Shown here: positions 1 to 14,200 of the stretch, piece after piece
Numbering within the stretch: position 1 is the stretch's first letter
Layout of the letters: each line of letters begins with the position of its first letter
DNA from: Datnioides undecimradiatus
Taxonomy: Eukaryota; Chordata; Actinopteri; Lobotiformes; Datnioididae
Assembly: GCA_008933995.1 (NCBI GenBank)
Contig: WARS01000071.1
Coordinates: forward strand, 6,272,350-6,336,349
DNA: 64,000 nucleotides
Direction of reading: 5' to 3'
The notes under the pieces: model-generated
What the model was told of the DNA's origin: nothing
The model's input: the letters and a program-made list of their open reading frames with translations, nothing else
Databases searched by the model: none
Translations under genes and position numbers: made by a program

Positions 1-311
1 TTGTAGCATGACCGCACTATATGCTACACGTGCAGGGTTGTAGAATTCATTCCCTAAATGGCTCTACCCAGGATGCACCGGGGCTCCGTGTTGTTATAAT
101 AACATAATGTAATATAACATAATAAGGGAAGACTGTCAAAAAGTCAAACAGCTGAAAAAAAAAAAGTCTAGGCCTATTACTGGAAGTTCAACAAACATGC
201 ACACACGGTTAACTGCCTGCAACAAACTGAAAATGACTCTTTATGTGTTCTCAGCCCTCACCAAGCTCACCCATCCATAAAAATCCCATCTCAAGGAGAG
301 CAGAGGTGAGG

Positions 312-346
312 TCTCTCTCTCTCCCTCTCTCCCTCTCTCTCTCTCT
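312..346. repeat. CT-rich simple repeat
   Basis: An imperfect run of CT and CCT units inside the putative camta1 intron. It is visible directly in the sequence, and no function is implied. Confidence 0.85.
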
Positions 347-3300
347 TGCTCCTGTACTCTTTTACTTTCTCCCTTTTGCTTACACATGCACACAAACAAA
401 GCCCTTCTTTCTGTGTCATAACTACTCCCACAATTACTCAGACGATTACTCAGATCAATGGTTTACCTGCTCAGTTTGAGCTGCTGTATTCAGCTACACA
501 GTGTCCTGGTGAGGCACAAGGGAAAAAAAAAAAACCTGCAGGCTGAATGCATTAAGCAGGGTGTCTGACATGGGTACAGGATACTGTAATACCACGCAAT
601 AACATGAGGGAAAATAGCAAGAGTGGTAAAACATATTGTCAGTCACAGCTGTCACACATGAGGGGGTAACGCAAAAGTCTATCAACAAAGTCCCTGTTAC
701 AGTCTGCATCCCTGTTTCATAGATCTGCACAAGCAGTCCCCTGCCATTAAATCTCTCAAAACATTCTCTTTCAACAAAATACCAAAAAGATTTGGTGCAC
801 GGAGCTCTCCTAGTGACAGAAACCGAGTGAGGAGTCTAACGAGGGGTTGGGGGTGATTTCAGACTCTCTATTTAGAGATGACAATACATGAGCACACTTA
901 ATTACCCTAGTCTCTAGTCTAGATCAACAGAGTCTTCCAGCAGTGAAGAGACTGGTGTTTTTATTAACAATGAAGGGGCCCCTTTCTGCTGAGAAACAAT
1001 CTGCTTTACAGAGGACAGTTTTTTCAATGGGTAAAGACAGAGGCGAAGATTCAGCCACATTTTCTAAAGAGGAACGAAGGGAAAATCACCCACAAATAAA
1101 ATCAAGACTTTGGCCTATATTTCTGACTGATTTGTTTTGGTTGTGACAGAAAATAGCACTTGTACACAGACTTGTGAGCGCGCTGAAGCAATTCCCACAG
1201 AAGCTGGTTTTTACAAGTCATAAAAACCTCAGCTATGATGTTGTGCTGTCTTTGTTCTTTGCCCCTAGTCTACAGTTCTCGCAGAGCATAAATGTAATGA
1301 GAGGGAAGCAAAAGGCAAATATTAATCCATTTGAAGTAAAAAAAAAAAATAAAATCATAGGATGCAATATTTTTTTTGGCAGTGCATAAATATTTTTGTC
1401 ATGCACAATTTAATTTTGCAAGATTTTAAAGTCACATTGTTAAATTAGGGTTTTTTTTCCCACTTTCATCAAATGCAGGTTTAAGAAAAGCACAGAAAAG
1501 GCCAAGTGCAGGGGCCATAATTGATGGCTCAAAATGTAAGCTTTCTCTCTGAGGGTCTGCTCGGGTCCTGATCCCCTGGCCTCAACCTGAAACAATCACT
1601 CTTAGTTAACGACAACACTTCAGCTATTGACAGCGTGATCCCGTAAAGCAGACACTTCAATCAACAGAGCAGCCGGAGGAGGTGTTGTGTTGAAGGAGAA
1701 TAAAAGAAGGAGGGGGCATGGGGACGGATGAAATCAAGAAGTAAATAAATGAATCAATGAATGAATAATAGATTGGCCAGCTAGTGGCCTCTTGGAGCGG
1801 CAATGCAGTATTAATAACTGACTCTTACTGTTCGTCTCTGTGTCATCACTGATACTCTTAGGTGGACCGTGGCCAGCATAACACACTGCTGATCTGTACA
1901 TTCGATCCGGATTACGAACTTTCTTCAGTCCTTCAGGAGGCAAAGAGAAAAGTAGAGAAAATCGAGGAAAAGAAGCAAACTCCCAGCCTGTGATAACTGA
2001 GCAAACTCCCCATGCAAGCAATATCAACAGAGGCTAGACAGTATATTGAAACACATTTAAAACACACAAGAGCTGTTGGTCAAAAATATGATGCTGATAG
2101 TAATAATAATAAAATTGTAAATGAATCACAATGAATTTGTCTATTGTCATTTAACACAGTGAAGTTTTATACTGATTGAACATTTGTGCGCCTATAAGAA
2201 GATCTGACAGTAGTAAGGGTCACTGTGGCTCTGGCCTGGTTTGATACGGGTCAATAACACTCCCTATTGTATCAGCGGTAAACTGGATGAATCAATACAA
2301 TCAATCAGTGGAGGCCGTGCAAAGCAGTCAGTAAAGGTCTATTACAGGCAGGCATTAGGAATGATACGTCTCAGCAACCACAGACCGGACCTGGGTCCCA
2401 TCCATCCACACCTCGCTGATTCAATTAAAAGGCTGGGGGGGGAAAAAAAAAAAAAAGATGTAGCGCCTGATTCAACACAAAACTGGGAGAGCAAGTCGTC
2501 CGACATCGCGAGGAGGTTAAATTCATCCTTCTTTACAAAACAGCGGAGAAATATTTATACCATTGCTGCACAAGCACTTTTGTAAGTTAATGGCTGACTG
2601 CGTGCTTACTTGATGTTTTGCTGCCGCTTCACCCTGAACTTTGAGTGAAATGATAACATCATGAAACTTCTTATACTGCACCCGCTTGAAAATAAAAGAG
2701 AAATATTGCTTCCTGCACAGCTGAGGCTGCGGGCCTAATTCGCTACATTTAGGAGAGCAACCTTTGTTCGTTGTTTCTTTTGTCGCCAATGTTCAAACTG
2801 GATTAGATTTATGTGGTTTATTCAACACACCTGTGTGAGTTTTATGTGGTGATGGTAAACTAGCCCTGCAGAATTAGCACTGCCTTAGCCTTATTCTAAA
2901 TGAACGTGATTGACGTCTACATTGTTCTGCTGGATCAACAAAAAGATTTAACACTGTGTTTCCTTTTCTGGTAAATCATGATATTGCAAAGGAGTTAAGA
3001 ACTGTAGGTTGTATTGTTATGAAGTACTTATTTCATTTCTTACATTTTGACTCTTGCACAGCAATACTTTGTCGACTATCTGCTCTGGTAGATTCATAAG
3101 ACCACTGGCTACAGTTTCATCCAGAGCAGTCTCAGCATAAGACGTATCAAGCCTGTCTTTTCAGTGCCCTCCAGGCCTTGTACTTAAAGTAACGGACCCA
3201 CAGTGCTTTTTATGAGTGTGAAGAAAAAAAATACCCCCAAGGGCCCTGACAATCAGTTAGGCTGGAGAGAAATACCCCAGGATGTAAACATTACACCACT

Positions 3301-4239
3301 GAGTGAGACTGGGTCATGGCCCCTGGGTTTAACACAAGATGTAACCCTCAGTTGTTATGGGCCATCATAAGACCTGCCAAACAACTAAGAGAGATCAGCA
3401 CTGCCCGCATACCACAAGGACAAAAGGTTAAGGAAACACTGTTCAGCTCTCTCAGTGGCTACCCAACATCCAGGGACGTGCCGTGTAAAAACTGTAATAG
3501 CGATGTACATTAAAAAAGCGTGTTCGACGTTAATGAACAGCCAAAACTAAGGAGAAACTGGGTGCAGGAGTAAAGATCCAGCATGACAGCTCTGTGTAAA
3601 AGCTTTAAGGTCCAGGTTTTGCATGAGACGACATCGCGTTTATGTGACGGTATGAAGCACTCTGTCTTTCTATGCTCCCCTTGCTCCTCCTCCTCCTTTT
3701 TCCACTGACCGGCCTCACAGGAACACTGAAAATAACTTAACCTGCTCAGCAATGGGACTTTCAAGTCAGGGTTTTCAGAGAGAGCTCCATGTGTTGGAGA
3801 GGCACTGAGATTAACAACTGGAGCCTATTTGTTAAGTTCAGCTATGTCGATGAATACATTACGACTATACACCACAGTGAAGTCATTACTATCATAAAAC
3901 CAGATGTCTTCATTTTTTGTCATAGGCACAGACAGATCCCTCATATAGTAACGGCGCTTCTGTAGCTCAATACCACCCCCTGGTGGGAGTCGGCTTAGTG
4001 GTTGGCACACTGACATCCAAACAACTGAATTCCCAGTCTTTTATCTTTTCCCCTCACATGGACAGAAGCAATTTGTTTACACTCATTTGAAACATTAAAG
4101 TAATTCTACATCAAAAAGAATTCATGTTTGAGGTTACTGACACCAAACTCTAACAGAGGTCTTTTCAGTTTCCAAGCCTGCTACAATACGGTGCAGCTCA
4201 GAAACAGCTGGACCTGGCGATTTAAGAAGACATCTTTCT

Positions 4240-4241
<2 letters not shown>

Positions 4242-4277
<36 letters not shown>
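4242..4277. repeat. (CT)n microsatellite
   Basis: A nearly pure CT dinucleotide tract of about 17 units inside the putative camta1 intron. Confidence 0.95.
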
Positions 4278-4282
<5 letters not shown>

Positions 4283-5816
4283 ATGCAGCCAATTTTAAAG
4301 TCTAGAGTGACTCTTTTGCTCCACCCCGAGGGGTGATATAAATAAAAATATATAAGAGCACCACAAGTTTAAGGGAATAGCAATAACATCATGCATTAAT
4401 GACCTATCAGTCTATTCACCACAGCTCATCAAAAGACTAAAGTTAAACATTTAAAAGTATGGCAGGGCAAAGAGAATTAACATTAGCTGTACAATTTAAC
4501 ACGCACGTGAGGTTAACAAGCTCAAGTTCTTTTTTTTTCCAATGAGATTACATGAAGTACAGTTTTATGTTGCTTTAGGTTTTGGATCATCTGAGAATGT
4601 CAAATTACATGAGATGATATGGAGATTGTAAATACGTAACTCATTCCAGTCTTGTTCAGATGCTCCCAACAGCAGAAATCTGCCATCTGAGTATAAAAAC
4701 TAGTCCCTTTACAGGTGATGTATAGCATCTTATGTTTATTTTCATTCATGCGTTGTTTAATTACTCCCCCCCCAAAAAAAAAAAAATGCATGGGCCTATC
4801 TGAATGAGAACAGATCTCTTATGCATATGTTTTGCAGTAAAATACCCCCACTAAACAGAATATAAGTGAGTCTAATAGATTTCATTTTAAGTTAGTGAGC
4901 CGTATGAAATAAGCAGAGAGTGAAGGAAAAAGTCATCATTTTGTCTTATGTGTAAAGTAGTTTAATGGGCAGGCTGCTGGAAATCCTACTCTCCATCCTC
5001 CCTGTTTCCTCTGGTGTGATGGCATTTCATTTCAAGTGCGATAGGGCACTGCAAGTCGAGCGGGCATTGTAACGTTTTGATGCCCGCGTCTCAAACCAAA
5101 TATAGGCCAAGTCGTGTAATTGCCATTTGGAAAACATGATATTCGCTCATTTAGAAAGAAAAAAAAAAAAAAGAAAATACATCACTTCTGACTCGCGAAC
5201 ACTGATCGCTGAATGCCAAAGAAAATCCTCGCGCTTCAAGGGGGAACTGTACGACCCTCTCCAACACGGAAAAATAAACGAAAAAACTAGACTAATACAT
5301 TTTGGAAAAGATGCCCCAATGATTATTACAACGCTCTCGGAACAAGCTGCAAATAGCGGCTGCAGGAGAGAGCCGTATTGACAGATAAACTAACACAACC
5401 ACGCCGCTTTTTTAAAGCTGGGTATTAAGGGAAGAAGTTAGTCGATGCCAATGACATGTTGTCATTAACTTAGCCTTGTTGTTAACAACTTGAATTGTTC
5501 GTCGTTTGACAAGAACCGTGAGCAAAATAAACGGCAAACGCGCCACTTTATCCACGCTGACTATTTGCCCCCGTGGCGTGCTTTAAATGTGGGCTACGAT
5601 GGGAATAGTAGCTGGCTAGAATGCAAGCTAATATTAGCTGGCTAGGTGATGTCTCCACGTTTGAGCTGCCTATTCGGAGGAAAACAGCGGAGCCGTTTTC
5701 TACCGAAAATTTCTCCACTTGTCCTCGCGCGTGTGTCATCTCCGCGCGGAGTTGCAACTGTTCTAAAATCACACAGCGGTCATACTAGTAAATTAATCCC
5801 ATTATATTTCTCTTAC

Positions 5817-5861
5817 CTTCCGGCTTGTTTTCGGCAGCCATTTCCCCTTCACGCGCAACAT
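5817..5861 (-). CDS. camta1: camta1 first coding exon (calmodulin-binding transcription activator 1)
   Basis: Read on the minus strand, ATG at 5861 opens a 15-codon exon encoding MLRVKGKWLPKTSRK. It ends exactly at a consensus donor (AAG|gtaaga, GT at 5816-5815). Human CAMTA1 starts with a 15-residue first exon of the same length that shares the GKWLPKTSRK core. CAMTA proteins are CG-1/IPT/ankyrin/IQ transcription activators, and all of those domains lie in exons beyond the left edge. In human, CAMTA1 and DNAJC11 are divergent neighbours, and the same divergent arrangement is present here, which supports the call. The frame stays open upstream to another ATG at 6020, so an alternative longer N-terminus cannot be excluded. 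The family-conserved start is the one chosen. Confidence 0.85.
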
Positions 5862-8272
5862 CCTCCTCCTCCTCACGACCGTGGGTACCACGCGCGTGCA
5901 CGGCGAGGACAGCACGAGGAGGGACTGGAGGAGCAAGCGGCGAGTCGGTCCGGCCGAGGCGAACTTACCATTGGCTGTGAGGCGGTGACTGACAGAGAGG
6001 CTCCGGGATGAAAAACACATCTCCCCTCACCTTGACACCGCCAGCCGTGTTTTTTTTTTTTTGTTTTTTTTTTTTTTACAGTGAATTTAAAACAGCTCAG
6101 AGGCGCTGCAGGTCTGGCATGACGCTTTTGTTAAAAGATGGTGACGTGCTATTACACAAAATGAGAAACGAGAGAATGTCAGTTCTGAGTAGGTGAGGCT
6201 ACATGTTTTATCCTTAGTTAAAACTGATTAGATTACGAATATTAAACGTTTGTCTCCGAGCCGTCCCACTGAAGTTGTTGAACACGCGATAAACAATGTC
6301 AAACGCTGGTGACGAAAAACGCAGTTTTTAGTGCGTTGAAATGTTGGACTGTGATCTGTTTAATGGCATCTATTGAGCTTTTATAGCTAGATAAGTCTGC
6401 TGATCTAAACTTAAGAATTACCCTTTTCAGTGATAACAAGATACCAGGAGACAAGTCATTTTTGTATAATCATCCAATAACAGCCGTTAAGCGTCATGTT
6501 GTGACAATGTTGTGACAATGACAATGTTTTCTTAACGTTTACTGTTAATTTTACTATATTTAATCCGCTCGACATCAGTTGCAGTTGCCAAGGAGCCCTG
6601 GGTGTCTCAAACAAACAATTTGAGACATCTCAAACAGTAGTAACAGTCCGCACAGTCTATCAATCAAGTGTCCAGATGTCAGTTTACATTTGAAAGACTG
6701 TGGGCTAGTTTTCTTCCCTTGTAGACATGTCTAACTGACTTAAAATAGTTGCACCTCGACACTGAAGGCTGCGGGGATTTCTAGGAGATGGAGATCCAAA
6801 CTCTTTCGTGCCCACTGGGGGCTGGTGGTGGAGTCCATCTAAACAGTCCTGTCAGGTAGTGGCGGGGTCAGTGTGATGTGCAGATCTGAAGCCCACTGCC
6901 AACACAGTTACTTTAATGCTGCCCACTGTGCTGTCAAGGTTTTCAACTTCCATCATTATGGCGCAGTTACATAGGCTTGACAATAGTATGGCCACGCTAA
7001 CTGACTACAGGCAATCTAATTACAGATCATTGTGCTTAATAGACTTTGCTTTTGGCACTCGCGTCAAACACGGCACTTAAGGACAGCTTTCATCTTATAT
7101 TAACAGGGCTGGTGGCCGTCGCTGCTGAAATGCAGTTTGAAGTGGTGGTGCTGAAAGGACAGCTCCTCTGCAGCCTGCAGCTCGTGCACCGTGTGCAGTT
7201 AACGGCTTGTTGTTATTATTGCAAAGAAAGCAGCTAACAATGAGCTAATGAAAGCCCTAACGTGGTGAAAGGATTTTCTTTACCCTTTGCCTCGATTGTT
7301 CGTCCTTGCAGAAATGATCCTGTAAGAATTATGCAGACACGTGCCTTTCTTGAATATTCACTTTATTGCATCGAGAATTTCACAAAATATTCAAATAAAT
7401 GTTTTTTTCTAAATGTAAAATCAAGGTTTTTTTTGGTTTGCAAAACAATGCAATGCAATGCTAAACAACGCAAACGTAAATAAAAATATTCTATTTATAT
7501 GTTTGAAATGAAAACGATCATTGCGATCAGAGCGTGAAAGACAGTCAACGATACCTTGGAAACATTCGCCTATTTTTGCACCATTCCTCGTAAAATCGTC
7601 AGTAACTAAGTGTAATTATTGTAAAATGTTTAAAGTAAGTCTGCAGACCTAGATCATTACATAGCCGTTCAGTTGTATAGATACAAACACGTGCAGAGAC
7701 GCCGAGAGCCAAACTGAGCGCACACAAACGGACAGCGCTGAGTATTTAGACTGCATAATGAAATAAAAATGATGATAATAGTACTTGTGATTGTGATTTT
7801 AAATTAAAAACGGTACGGAGAAACAAAGTATTTTGCATTAAATTTTTGGGAAACAACTGGTGAACAGTAAGTCTTGGCAAGGTAAACTTAAAAAGGGGTC
7901 TCGGATCTTGAAGGAAGTGTTGGATTTACTCTCAGGTGAGTACCTGATCTTCTCTAAATAAGCCCAGACAGGAGTGGCTCTCAAACCCGGTGTCTGAATG
8001 TTGGAGAGTCCAGCGATATTCAATTTAACGTGCAAGATGCGTACAGATTGACGCTGGGGTCGAGATTGGGGCGTTTTTACTGCTGAAAATCGACTTATTT
8101 ATACAGTTTTAAACTTCTAGACGAAAAGCAAACGCCAAAGACAATATGATCAAGTCTTGTGAATGCGATTGCCTGGGTTGTAGTTCATCCTCAACACAAG
8201 GGGGCGACAGAGCGCGCGGAGAAGTCTATGAGCGACGTAAAGGCCACGAAGAAGAGATGACCGGGAGTAAAC
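5862..8272. promoter_or_regulatory. Divergent intergenic region between camta1 and dnajc11
   Basis: About 2.4 kb between two divergent start codons. The part next to camta1 (about 5690-6010) is CpG-rich and promoter-like, and probably holds the camta1 transcription start and 5' leader. A T-rich run at 6050-6077 follows. The last about 150 bases before 8273 are again GC-rich and should hold the dnajc11 promoter and short leader. No TATA box is obvious on either side, as expected for CpG promoters. No protein gene is seen in between. Confidence 0.55.
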
Positions 8273-11200
8273 ATGGCGTCTGCCTTGGACGATGATGAGA
8301 TCCTGAATGATGACTATTACTCCCTGCTGAATGTCAGAAGAGAGGTACAGTATGCCGTCGTGATCCGAGCAGATGTTTGTGCGGTTTCCTGTAGAAGTTA
8401 TTCTATAAACTTTGTGCGCGTGATATCCAACGGTTTCTCATATAATCGCATGCAACGTTAGCTAGTTAGCTAGCTTGTGACCCTCGACATTGGTGTCTGT
8501 GCTGTGACTCCTCGGCTGGATACTTTACAAGACACACAACAGGTTGCGGCGTTACGACTTTAATCACGTGGAGTTGTCGGTGGATTGAGTAAACCAGATC
8601 AGCCCGTGTAACCGCTGCGATCTGGGGGCTAAAGTTAACAAAAGTGCAGTTATTTTCAGTTTCAAAATGACATGTTTGACTGTGGACAGTGCTAGCCAGA
8701 TAACGCTCCAACTTTAACTTCAGGGCTTCATCACGAAACGCCTTCTGTCGATCAGATTAAACTAATGTCAGTTGATCAGGGCGTTTTGTCTGTAAAGCGG
8801 GGTGTATCAGCGTAACATGCATGTGACTTCAAAGTAATGTGAACTTGTTGCAAAGGTACCGTCTGCTCTCCAGAGTGACCTAACATGCTGCAGTTTAACT
8901 GTTCTTATAACTGGCTTGTATTCAAGTGGGCGAGCATGTCTGCAGCTAGAATACAGGGAAAGGAAATGTTTACATAGCAAATTTTAGTACATGTTTATCC
9001 TATTGTATGATCGCAGCAAAATACAAAATGAGTCGTGCTGGTCTAGTCAACATCAATAAAGTTAAACTAGTTGGTTTAGCAACAGATTGTAGCCTGCATG
9101 AATGCGATTTTTCTACTTTTAGCTATGGTGCTTGGTGGCAATGCTTTTTGCACTGCGATCTATCTCAGGACAATAACTATAATCTGAATTATAGAGTAGG
9201 GAGCTTCTGTTCAGACTGTTTTGTCACAGACGATCTACACCCTGCATGGCATCTGAAAAAGGTTAATAAAGTGGATGATCAGTGAATTAAAATGGGTTTC
9301 GGGGGAGTTTAGCTGTGGCTACTTCACGCTCTGTGTTTTGTATGCTGTCGATTGAGTTCCCCTGCAAGTATTCGCTTTGAAAGTTTTTCCATTTCAATGT
9401 TGTGCTTCAGGCAACACAGGAGGAGCTGAAGGCAGCATACAGGCGATTATGCATGCTGTATCACCCAGACAAACACCGGGACCCTGAGCTCAAGCGTCAA
9501 GCAGAACAGCTTTTTAACCTCGTGCATGAAGCTTATGAAGGTAAGAAAAAGCTGTGATCACGCCGTGTAGTCAAGTTTTTGATGTTGACTCGACTCTCAC
9601 TCCAACATAAACTGTGATGGCTTCTTGTCTTTCCAGTCCTTAGTGACCCACAGGCACGAGCTATCTATGATATCTATGGCAAGCGAGGGCTTGATGTTGA
9701 GGGATGGGAGGTGAGTCCATCAGTGACTGTAAACGAGCTACAACACGTAGTCACATACAATGACCACTGTGTTTATTTTTGTGTGTGTTTAATAAACAGA
9801 CTTGAACCCAAAACATACAATGAAGAACTGCTGATGTGTATATATAATATAGGCAGAGTACCTGAGTTCTGAATTTCTCAGCCACTAATGTCAGGCTTAC
9901 TTAACACATTTTAACTAATGCTGTTAGTAAATTACAAACATATCCAGATGACATGGAACAAACATTTTGTTTTTATTTATTATGTGTATGCAGTATGAGT
10001 TTATTATTCTGAGAACACACACAGAGCAAGGCGCAGACCAAAATGAAAACGTGTCACACAGATTCAGTGCGCCATGCTTTATTTACCTCACCGAATGTTT
10101 CCGGCTATCTTCGTCAGGCTTTTCAGGGTAGTATGTTTTGTACTTGCACCAATCGACGGCTGCTTTTTCAAGCCAGGTACAGTTTGGATGGAACGGTGTG
10201 CTTTGGAGAAGTCAAATTTATATTTTGACTGTGCAACCTTCGCCCCATGTTGAACAAATGTGATATAAATTTTACTCTTTGAATTGATAATGTTTAAAAA
10301 ATGCCTGTATCTTATCTCTTCCAACAGGACATCGACAGAATAGCATCCAAACAAATGACCTGCATTAAAGTTGCTCCCTGTATTGGTCAACCTTTTGGAT
10401 CTTTACTTGAGAATAGCTTACTCATGGAAGAAAGCACAGTTGAACAGTGCTGGACAGTGTGATAGTTTTGCCATTGCGGTCTCATGAAATCAAGCCTGCA
10501 TTCTTACCGTAAGACTTTCCTGTGCCGTAGGAAAACCTCCCCTTTAACCTCTGTGAAACATTTCTTGTTTGGCTTTATCGGTGTTCGCTAAAACCATTGA
10601 TCTACAATACAAAATATAGCACTTGAATATATTTTTTGCAGGAAGAACATCAGGGACTTTTCTGGCAAAAATGTTCCTCCGCAGTTATTCATTATCTGCA
10701 GCCTGCGACGCAGCCAATCCGCCGTCTGCTTTGCATTCAAGTCATATCTTCTTACTCCAGGTGGTGGAAAGAAAAAGAACCCCTGCAGAGATTCGAGAAG
10801 AGTACGAGCGTCTCCAGAAGGAGCGAGAGGAGAGAAGGCTTCAGCAAAGGACCAACCCAAAGGTATGTGCACGGGAGGATAACCAGCCTCGCATTTAACT
10901 GACTGTAACACAGCGAGTAATTAGGCATCATGTGCTTATTACATGCATCATTAATCAACACAGTATTAATCCCTGAAACTGTTATTTGCAGGGAACGATT
11001 AGTGTGGGCATTGATGCCACGGACCTCTTTGACCGTTATGAGGAGGACTACGAGGATATGGTTGGAGGAGGGGTGCCACATGTGGAAATCAACAAGATGC
11101 ACATATCACAATCCATAGAGGTAACAAGTTGCTCCAGATGTTGCGCGGGTTTTAAGCGACGCACCACAATATTAGATTTAGATTGAAATATTTATGGCCA

Positions 11201-14200
11201 CTGTTAAATTTGTGGTGCTTGTTACGAAAGTTTTTTGCGTCTAGATGTTATCAAAAGAGTTTCACGTGTGCCGCCGCAGGCTCCTCTCACCACAAGAGAC
11301 ACGGCCGTTTTGTCTGGCTCCCTGTCAACCCACAACGGAAACGGAGGCGGCACCATTAACTTGGCCTTGAGAAGAGTCACCTCAGCCAAGGGGTGGGGAG
11401 AGGTATGCTGCATTGTCACTGGGCACCACAGAGCCACTGACTCACTTGTGGCACCACATGCGCTGACATTTAAAAAAATGTAAATGCTCTCTCCACACAG
11501 GTAGAGCTTGGTGCTGGAGACACCCACGGGCCTCTCTTTGGCATGAAGATATTCCGAAACTTGACGCCTCGATTGTACGTGCTGAAATGCAAGCGATCGT
11601 AAAAACAAAGAGACCGAAACGTGGTACCGAACAGCTCAGTAACATAATTCTCTTCCTCTCTGCTCCCTCAGCTTTGTGACTGCACAGTGCGGGCTCCAGT
11701 TTTCATCCCGAGGCGTGCGGCCTGGCCTCACCACAGTGCTGGCGCGTCACCTAGACAAAAACACTATGGGCTATCTGCAGTGGCGCTGGGGGATCCAGTC
11801 CTCTATGAACACCAGCATAGTCAGGGACACCAAGAGCAGCCATTTCACCTTTGCGATGCAGGTGAGCAGCCAGCAGATATGTTAAATAACTCCAATGTTA
11901 AATCGACAGTTTATAGTCAGGGGGGCGGCAAAATCATTCCTTTTGTTTTCCTCTGCAGCTTGGCATTCCTCACACTTTTGTGATGATGAGCTACCAGCAC
12001 AAGTTCCAGGATGACGACCAGACGAAGATTAAGGGCTCAGTAAAGTATGTTGTCATAGTGTAATGTGTCTTTTTTGGAAAATCTAATCAGACATTCCTGT
12101 TAATTACATTTGCAGCCTCAGTCTGTTTGTGCACTCACTTACATTTCCATCCATTTATGTATGCATCCTTAGTAGCATTTGTTACAAGAACTGACAGCTT
12201 GAAATCAAGCAAACTGTGGCTGCGTGCAGAGCCGTGGTGACTTTGTCTTTGTGTTGCAGATCAGGTTTCTTCGGGACTGTGGTGGAGTACGGCGCCGAGA
12301 GGAAGATCAGTCGACACAGTGTCCTGGGGGCCACCGTCAGCGTGGGAGTGCCCCAGGGTGTCTCCCTCAAGATCAAGTGAGTGCTCCGCTTTGCTCCGGT
12401 TTTTCCGTTCGACGCTGGTTTCTCCTCACGGCGCCGCGGACGGTCCCGCGGGACTCAAGACGCGACACCACCATCAGTCGGTTGTATTCATTTTTGAGAA
12501 GCTGCGTCTGCGTCGCTCAGGGTGCATCTCTGAGCGCGTAGACAGACGCTGAATCAGATTCATTGAGACGCTAGTCCGCGCTGGGATATGAGATTAAAAG
12601 CTTGAGCGTTTATGGCGGTACTATAGGCACGGATCACACAACACAGTCTCTTACATCGGAGGACTAATCGGCACACAGTCCGCTGTCCTGTCTCCCCCAG
12701 AGTATGGGACATATTTTCACTGTGTCCTACATTCATCAGTAATCCCTGCACGTTTAATTGTAATACTAATAGCCATTCAGATATAAATGACAAAACCTAC
12801 TTCCTATTTCCAGACTAAACAGAGCCAGCCAGACGTATTTCTTCCCCATTCATCTGACTGACCAGCTGCTGCCCAGCGCTGTGTTTTACGCCACAGTCGG
12901 ACCACTGGTTTTCTACCTCGCCATCCAGCAGCTTATTATTCGGCCCTACGTGCAGGCCCAGAAGGAACAGTAAGAAACCTTCACTTTAACTCTGGTTGTT
13001 TCATGCAAGAAATGTTATTGGAAGAAGCGCCGCATGTATTATTACGGCCGGATTTTATGAGCTCATTTTATTCCTCCATTTATCTTTGAACTCAACAGAG
13101 ACTTGGAGAAGCAGCGGGAGACCTCGGCCTCTAATATCGCCAAGAAGAAACAGGAGGCAGAGTCTGCCGTGAGTATTTTACAGGCTTATATGCGGCTGCG
13201 CTGCCAATCCGACATGGCGGTTCAGCGTAAGATAAGAGATGCAGGTATCGCAGGTGACTGTCAAGAAATATTACAAGCGCGGCGCCAGTCGGGGGAAGGG
13301 GGCTGAGATGGGATTAGATAAGATGCAAAGTCTTAATGAAATTCATTAGTATAATCCATATGATGTGAAATCTCATTGTTTGTGTCTGTCTTTTCATCTC
13401 TAAAGGTCTTGCTCATGCAGGAGTCTGTGCGCAGGATTATTGAAGCTGAGGAGTCTAGAATGGGTAAGATCAGTAATATTTCAGGGGGCCGAGCTTAGCC
13501 CCGGCATAATGTTTTTTAAGCAGGTTGTGAAACGATTCGACTCTCTCGCGTTCACTTTTGAAATACACGCACTTTCGGCGGAACGCATCGATGCCTGTTT
13601 GAATGTTAAGTGTGTAATTCCTGAGTGCCCGCTTTCATGAAGCGAGACTTTCACCGCCCTTAAACTCTCTAACAGTTTGCGCATCAAACTAAAGCAGAGC
13701 GCACAAGTTTATTTATCATCTTGAGCAATCCACTGAAATCTGCACACCTTAAACCAACGTGTGTGCCTCCCCGTCTATTGTCACATTAGGAGGCTTACTT
13801 TGTGGATAGTGTCTGGTGTGAGTCAGGGGGTAGCTTTTCAAACAGGGTTAAAATTGTCAGGGGAAATGGAGTTCAGTTGATTTTTTTAATGACCCTCCAG
13901 CTTCTGTTTCAACCAGTGATAATTGGCGCTTTTTAGTTTGCGTTTGATAAGTACACTGACAAAAAGCCCTCGGCAGACAGTGTAATTTTCACCGGGGGGG
14001 GAGTTTGTCAAGTGATAATTGGCTTATGACACCTGTCACTGTAGAGGTTGCTTTGATTTTTAGTATCATCGGAGGTCCCCTAGACTTTGCACTTGTAAAG
14101 TAACAGTTAATAGCAGCGTGTGTGCGCGTGCGTGCGTAATGACAGACACGCGGCCTGCTCTTCTTTATTCGTTGCGCCGCAGTCTGTGAAATGGTTCCCG

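Larger units (their letters stand above)
1..5816 (-). other. camta1: camta1 first intron, partial (no coding sequence seen)
   Basis: This stretch lies downstream, on the minus strand, of the camta1 first exon and should be the start of its first intron, which is very long in vertebrates. I see only short AT-rich open frames without domain character, pyrimidine-rich simple repeats near 312-346 and 4242-4277, and short homopolymers (for example 2440-2457 and 5160-5173). Regulatory elements may be present but cannot be identified without alignment to other fish. Confidence 0.6.

Noticed and set aside
243..546. Two overlapping plus-strand open frames near the left edge
   Set aside because: They run through a CT-rich repeat and lie in a presumed camta1 intron. 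The composition is low-complexity, with no domain or splice support.
5802..6020. 72-codon minus-strand open frame as a stand-alone gene
   Set aside because: Only its last 15 codons before the donor match camta1. The rest is GC-rich leader sequence and is treated as 5' UTR or a possible extension.
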